Shown in pieces: positions 58,091 to 64,000 of a stretch of 64,000 bases of DNA (its first letter is position 1; each line of letters opens with the position of its first letter). The DNA comes from Pieris napi (taxonomy: Eukaryota; Arthropoda; Insecta; Lepidoptera; Pieridae). The stretch lies in contig NC_062254.1 of assembly GCF_905475465.1 (NCBI RefSeq), positions 6,344,001 to 6,408,000 of the forward strand. The letters are read 5' to 3'. The notes below the pieces were generated by a model, which worked only from the letters and a program-made list of their open reading frames with translations, was not told the origin of the DNA and ran no database searches. A program made the translations under genes and the position numbers.

Positions 58091-58605
58091 AACTTATTTA
58101 ATGATTGCCTATAATAAAATTATTAACTTAAATAGCACCTATAAGTTTACTTACTGTCTACTCAAAGCCCCTAAGTAAACATCCATAAGTGAATTAGATA
58201 TCTTAAGCTGATGTCAGTAAGGTGTTTTCTTATTACTTAATGGGCTAATTTATAAGTAATTTATCATCGTTTGGCATTTATATATTACTTTTGAACGAAT
58301 TTCGTTCAAGTCGAAACAAATTAAAATCGTTAAGTATTGTTTACGATGAAAGTTTATTTTTATAGAGGACCGTAATCTGTTTACTGAAAATGAAAATATA
58401 TTCACTTAGAGAACTATAGAAGCCTCAAGAAATGCGTGGATAAACATATCAAAACCATTTTTTGCGAAACTTGCACTATTCCCCAAAATATGCCTGATTT
58501 AAGTAAAACGGATCATGTCGATGTGATTTTTGGTGTCTGTAAATACGATACCGGAATTGTTATAAGCGTCTATAAGATTTTAGCCGCGCACCACTACTAT
58601 ATGGA

Positions 58606-58700
58606 TCCTGTTATCCACTGAAGTATTTCCAAAGAAAAGACCCAATTCTTAAAATACCGTTAACGCACTTACGAGCCTTTTGGCAGTGTGTGTGAATCCA
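58606..58700 (+). repeat. LINE C-terminal fragment, decayed
   Basis: TATCCACTGAAGTATTTCC then ACGCACTTACGAGCC; same family as 5345. Confidence 0.5.
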
Positions 58701-58984
58701 ACAATGTTACATACATTTCAAACCGACAACCTCTGTTTATATAATCGGTTAAAAAGGATGTGAAGCCTTAGAATAAACCTAGAAGAGAGATAAACAATAA
58801 ACGAGGAGGTTCTCTCTTCTCTTCTCTGATCTTCTCGCAATACTGAAATTTTTAAAAGAATTTGAGGTTTCCTAGTGCTGTAATTATTGATACCAACAAA
58901 TACAATCTATTAAGTATTAGTCACCGAGTCATATGTGATATTTTTTAAAAGTTCTAATATAGATAACTTATTGTACGTTATGAA

Positions 58985-59310
58985 CGTCAGTAAATAAAAA
59001 TTGTTCTAAATTACCATTTACTGCCAGTTCTCAGGGCGTAGAACATACCAGAACTGGCAATACATTCCGTCACTCTTTTTATTGTTTTGTTCGTTTTTGT
59101 AAATATTTGAACCTTTTTGTTACATACAATCTTATGTATTCCATCTCTGGCTATTTTTTAGTGTAATAGTTTGTTATTATATATTATTTTTGTGAGCAGT
59201 AGGATTACGTATAAATAAAAAATAAACAGAAACCGCTAAGGTTTTTTTTACAAAATGTTTGGACTTTGGGAACAACACGCAAACATAGTATCGAGATGAA
59301 TCAAGGAAGA
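58985..59310 (-). repeat. LINE 3'-end fragment, decayed copy
   Basis: Keeps TTTACTGCCAGTTCTCA...CAGAACTGGCAATAC and, further on, GGGAACAACACGCAAACA, both as seen in the copies at 35352 and 43036, with more gaps. Confidence 0.65.
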
Positions 59311-60525
59311 AAATAATGATTTGCACCACGGACTTTTTGCAGACATAAATATATATTCATGCGAACATTAACTTGTACTTTCCTATGCACTTGATTTGAC
59401 CTAGCTTTGATGGTCTATAATAACGACTTGACATTTACATACGGTTATTGCACTCATTATAATGCTTAGTCATAAATATATTTTTCTATTAAAAGAATTA
59501 CGTGAAATGTTTTAAATTTTATTATCACATTTGTTTTTTATATACACAGACTACAAATCATAGACAAAATTTTACAGATGCAAAATTAAAAAACTTTACT
59601 TAGCATACAGATTAGTACGACTTTAAACGTATACAAATAAATAAACAAGCATTACAACTGTTTTCTTCACCATGTTACTTTAAGAGAAGCATGGTTCAAC
59701 ATTCTGACACACGCCACTAAGTGTTCTCGTTGTATTTTCATTCATAATAAATGCTTGATTCTGTTCTTAATACTATACCGAGAATTATATTATTATTTTA
59801 TTAACAAGTATAATACACCGAAGAACTTTACAATTTAGCCTAACTTAAAACTAATAAGTTATTTTAGTCTAACTTAATTTACTCACAAAGATTTTACGTA
59901 AGATATTATCTAGTAACAATAAACTTTATAATTCCCATTACGTCAAACTTATTAATTGAAATTAATACTTTTCAGTAGTTTTACTAAGCCGTTACTTAAA
60001 CGGTGATTAGCGTTAAAAGATGTTTGATTAACCATATGAATGTAAGAATCGCGTGTACCCCGCAGCACGAAGTTTGGCAGGTTTCATTGAGGTCAAGCTT
60101 ATGTTAATGGAAATATAATCAATTCATAATGATGTCTCAATTAATCGCTTAATTTTCATGAAATTATTTCATTTAAATAGAGTCGTTATAATGGAAAGAT
60201 ACTGGAATGAAATGGTTTTACTGGAATTTAAAAATTGAGTTTGACATAACAGTTAACAGTTAACAGTTGTGTGATTGATAATTAAATATTAAAAAAAAAA
60301 TATATATGTTTATTATGGAACATAAGATACATGTATCACTTATTCCACGTCATTAAATTTGAATTTGTAGGCATCCCTACTCATCGGCAAAGAAGACAGA
60401 GGGTGTAGGCCGAGAGAAAAAGTCGGCGTAAAAAACTCTCGGTACTCTTTTAAAATATCAAATCATCAAAGAACACTTATTTTAAAACAAATATCGCAAA
60501 TTAATTAGAGGTAGCCTGTATAGCA

Positions 60526-60905
60526 CTAGTCCCAGGCCCTTTTATCAACTAGATAATCGTTGACTTTATAGTAAGCCTTTTTACACAGCTTTTCTTTAAT
60601 ACATTTCTTAAATTTATTGAAAGGCAGTGATAAAAGAGCCTCTGGGATTTTATTAAAGAAGAGTATCCCTTTCCCCAAAAAAGAATTACTAACTTTAGAT
60701 AGTCTAGTACGGGGAAATTGCAGCCTGCGTTTGTTCCGTGTATTAACATTGTGCGTATGTTCTATTCTAGTAAACTTATCACTATTTTTGTATATATACA
60801 TAATATTTTCATAAATATATTGCGAGGGAAAGGTAAGTATATTAATTTCCTTGAATTTATCTCTAAGAGATTCCCTACATTTTAAATTATAGATTGCACG
60901 AATAG
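60526..60905 (-). pseudogene. LINE C-terminal fragment
   Basis: Reads RAIYNLKCRESLRDKFKEI, then NKRRLQFPRTRLSKVSNSF and KIPEALLSLPFNKFKKCIKE to a stop: the post-RT region of the same protein, in a shifted frame. Confidence 0.8.
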
Positions 60906-61364
60906 CCCCCTCTTCTGCAGGATGAAAATAGTTTCGACATCAGCTGCATGACCCCATAATAATAAGCCATAAGTCATTAAGCTATGAAAGTAACTAAAAT
61001 AAACAAGTCTAGCTGTATCGACATCAGTTAGTGAGCGAAATTTTTTAACCGCGTAGGCTGCAGAACTAAGTCTCTTCGCCAATCCGTTAATATGAGGGGA
61101 CCACTGAAGTTTTGAATCCATGGTGATTCCGAGAAATACAGTTGTATCATCCAGATTCAATTCCTCATCGTTTATAATTGGTCTAGTATCCATAAACCTC
61201 GCATTTTTTGCAGAAAATTTAATGCATTTTGTCTTTTTTGCATTAAGTAGAAGGTTATTCATACTAAACCAATGGACAATCGAAGATAGAGCATTGTTTA
61301 CATCGTCAAAATTTGTTATTTGTCGTTTGATTTTAAAAATCAAGGACGTGTCATCAGCAAACAA
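60882..61364 (-). pseudogene. Reverse transcriptase fragment (FADD active site, thumb)
   Basis: Begins FADDTSLIF, then LLLNAKKTKCIKFS, FLGITMDSKLQW and LVYFSYFHSLMTYGLLLWG, all standard for LINE reverse transcriptases. Ends in a shift within a G run. Confidence 0.88.
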
Positions 61365-61366
61365 AA

Positions 61367-62305
61367 CTATCTGATGTTTTTTTCTAGAATGAAAGGTAGA
61401 TCATTTATATAAACAAGAAAGAGGAAAGGGCCAAGAATTGAGCCCTGTGGTACCCCCATATCTACTTCCGACCCAGAGGACCTCTTACCATTCACTTCAA
61501 CCTTCTGAGTTCTTCCGTGTAAATAGGAAGTCAGAAGATTCAGTGCGGTATTCTTGATGCCATAGTGACGGAGTTTCCCGATTAAGGTCTCGTGTTGGAC
61601 ACAATCAAATGCTTTGGATAAGTCGCAGAAAACACCTAAAGCGTCATGCGACTCCTCCCAAGCCTTAACTATATATCTATATAACTCAACACCGGCATCG
61701 GCTGTCGAGCGACCCTTGGTAAAACCGAACTGATTATTATGTAATAATTTGTTTACGTTAAAATGACTTACCAGTTGAATTAATATAATTTTTTCAAATA
61801 TTTTACTACAAGTAGGTAGTACGGAAATTGGTCTAAAGTTACTGGGGTCGGACATACTACCTGCTTTAAATAAAGGAATAACTTTACTATGTTTCATTAG
61901 ATCGGGAAACTCGCCACTTTTAATACAATTGTTGAAAATTATAGCTAGATGGGGAGCAATTATATCAATTATGCTACTAATTATTTTTACAGAAATACCC
62001 CAAAGATCGGTAGTGTTCTTAATGTCTATTGTTCTAAATATCCTAACTATATCGTCGGCACCAATGGGTCGGAATGTAAAACTGACCTTGCACTCGTTTA
62101 CATTATCTTTGAGCAGCGATTCAGCGAGGGCGGGAGATGATTGAAGAGACTTAGTAGTCGAAATTGGAATGTCAGAGAAGTACTTATCAAAAACAATCGC
62201 TATCTCTTCATTAGATTTGATTTTAGTGTTATCGACACATAGTTCGATGTCTTGATTGCGATCCCTGACTCTTCCAGTTTCACTATCAATTATCTTCCAA
62301 GTCAT
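61367..62305 (-). pseudogene. Reverse transcriptase fragment (fingers/palm)
   Basis: 312 codons with the conserved RT blocks up to YINDLP. Interrupted just before the FADD active-site box by a frameshift in an A run, and shifted again upstream of its first ATG, where LFKKVCYAAKSLNIKNKI extends the homology. Cannot yield a full RT. Confidence 0.88.
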
Positions 62306-63208
62306 TTTAGTTTTATTGGTACTATTTTTAATCTTGTTTTTGATATTTAAGGACTTGGCCGCGTAACAAACTTTCTTAAATAATTTCGAACATAAAGAAT
62401 AAATTCTTCATTATGATTGTATGACTTTTCAGCGTAAAGGTCATACAACCGTTGTCTACTTTTTATTATTTGTAGTAGTAGAACAAACACATTCTGTATT
62501 TATCTCAAACATTCGTATTTGTCTGACATGATTGAATAATATTAGTAAAGCGAAGAAATTAGTTAGAAAATTTATAGGTTTTATTAATTATGAGTAAATC
62601 TTTATTAATTACATTAAATGAGTTGGATGGTAGTAGAAATATGAATTCTGTATTAATATTACACAAACTGTTATAAATAAACAATATGAATGGTAATAAA
62701 TTATTAGTAAGATAAGTTTTAGATATTAATGAAGCTTGTCGTAATTAAAACATATTTGATTCTGATATTCCAAATTAGAATTCTTCGCCTTTGAAGTTGG
62801 TTAGGAATAATTACGCATTATCAAAGATATGAATTAAATGAAGGAGCGGGTCAAACAAATTTGCTTTACATTAAGTAAAATTAAGAAACGAGTTATCATG
62901 CTGTTTGTTTTACTGAAGTATTGACGTCACTACAACATTTAAATAGTAATACGAAAAGTTAACAGTTACATTGTGTAGATTTAAATCATTAATCTAAATG
63001 GAAATTAAAAAGAGGTTTTACTGCCCTATGATTTCTTAAATCAGTTCGATATCGAATTCGATATGAAAATATATAATATAGCCTCAGAGCCAAAACCAAG
63101 GATTAGTCTTTTCCTCAAGTAAAGCATTCCCGCAATGAAGCGATGCAAATATTTAAATTTGGAATAATGTTGGTTAAGTTTGAAAGATTATATAAATGTA
63201 CTGCAATT

Positions 63209-63477
63209 AAAGAAAATTTTTTTTAATCGGATTAAAATTATGTCTTATTATGTCGATACCAACTCCGGGAAAATAAATACAGATAATGCAACTTTTTCTA
63301 CAGCTGTGATACTTTTCACGGGTCACCGTGACCACGCACGCTGTTAAGCACGCGAAACGTCGGTTAAATTTAAAATTATGTTAAATAATTGTAAATTTAT
63401 AATAATACATAATTTTAATCCGGTTAAAAAGTTTTTTCTTTAAATGTGTAAAGGTTATGTCAATAAAAGACAATACT
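63209..63477. mobile_element. Short retroposon-like repeat with 13-bp target duplication
   Basis: ATGTACTGCAATT occurs at 63196-63208 and 63478-63490. The insert carries CACGGGTCACCGTGACCACG and GCACGCGAAACGTCGGTTAA, and inside it an inverted pair TCGGATTAAAATTATG / CATAATTTTAATCCGG. I recognise it as a common lepidopteran interspersed sequence but cannot assign a class. Confidence 0.72.
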
Positions 63478-64000
63478 ATGTACTGCAATTGATAAACGAC
63501 CTTTAATAAGTACGAGTGATTTGCCTATGAAGCACATACTTAGTACGAATATATAAAACGCAAATGCGGCTACGAAAACTAGCAATATTTTATAAATGTC
63601 TTATCGCTTTTCGTTGTGGAATATTTACAAGGCTCTTTGAGCGGCTTACGACGAATAACATCCTATAAAACTGAATATCGAAGTATTGGGCCACAACACG
63701 TTCTTGCGACAATTTACATAATAATTTATGAGTTTGGTAGTGGTAAATATTGAGATTTATTCGCATTTACTTCTGTGTGACGCTTAATTCGTTTTGACAA
63801 ACGTCTAAAAAGTAAAAGATTTTTTTTTAGATTTTTGTGCATTCAGGTCTTTTATTTAAGCAAGTTATTGTATCATATTTCTTAACAGATTTAAAGGATA
63901 TACTATTCCGAATTTAAACGTTTTCATATCGAAATTTTACAATTAATTTTACTCGTTCAGTTAAATAACTGTTAATTAATTAATATAGTCATCTATAAAA

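Larger units (their letters stand above)
53401..60304. other. Presumed upstream intron or 5' flank of the DIP-like gene
   Basis: The signal-peptide exon expected upstream of 53400 was not found here. A tRNA-like box B sequence (minus strand, near 53620-53640) hints at another SINE scrap. Otherwise AT-rich with the small repeats listed separately. Confidence 0.45.
60305..62470 (-). mobile_element. Non-LTR retrotransposon, 5'-truncated and frameshifted
   Basis: Reverse transcriptase plus 3' end. 62305-61367 reads FRPISVLPTCSKIFEKI, QFGFTKGRSTADA, CDLSKAFDCVQHETLI and VPQGSILGPFLFLVYINDLP. After a 1-base shift near 61365 the catalytic LFADDTSLIF follows (61364-60882). Another shift near 60905 leads to the C-terminal region ending at 60526, and a further shift lies near 62390. 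No endonuclease domain remains. The domain pattern fits the jockey/CR1 group. Its 3' end recurs at 28029-28290. Confidence 0.9.

Overview
This window looks like nuclear DNA of an insect, most probably a butterfly or moth. It is AT-rich and its genes are split into short exons with GT/AG introns. It is littered with tRNA-derived SINEs, LINE tails and small inverted-repeat elements of types I recognise from lepidopteran genomes. The species assignment is inference; nothing here names it. No bacterial operons, CRISPR arrays, rRNA genes or intact tRNA genes were seen.

Two host genes can be rebuilt, both on the minus strand. (1) 24196 down to 16724: a complete nine-exon gene of 521 codons for an acyl-CoA synthetase of the luciferase / 4-coumarate-CoA-ligase-like family (adenylate-forming, ANL). 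All intron phases close, and it keeps the P-loop-like ATP motif, the TGD motif and the C-terminal catalytic lysine, but it has unusual residues in two substrate/adenine pocket motifs. (2) From at least 53400 down to 32890: the last ten exons of a three-immunoglobulin-domain surface protein of the DIP (Dpr-interacting protein)/lachesin family, ending in a GPI-type hydrophobic tail. Its signal-peptide exon is not found and may lie beyond the right edge. The two genes are tandem on the same strand, about 8.7 kb apart.

The rest is transposon sediment. 1-16.7 kb: no gene; LINE tails, one nested foldback element and a TA-flanked MITE. 16.7-24.2 kb: the acyl-CoA synthetase, with a Harbinger deletion derivative (TTA duplications, matching termini, remnants of both Harbinger genes) and a second copy of the TA-flanked MITE in intron 3. 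24.2-32.9 kb: intergenic LINE and SINE copies. 32.9-53.4 kb: the DIP-like gene. Its 8.7-kb intron between the third-Ig-domain exons holds the most striking feature of the window: two very long, highly matched inverted-repeat blocks side by side (36523-39715 and 39735-41136). The first has an internally reshuffled nested palindrome structure and carries a younger insertion. 53.4-64 kb: probably upstream intron or 5' flank, with a 5'-truncated, frameshifted LINE with a reverse transcriptase (60305-62470), a roughly 245-bp tandem duplication and a retroposon with a 13-bp target duplication.

The two genes have no evident functional link. One is a metabolic enzyme relative; the other is a neuronal or epithelial adhesion molecule. 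The best candidates for something undescribed are the paired giant foldback elements and the small inverted-repeat element next to an Ig exon that carries its own short reading frame.
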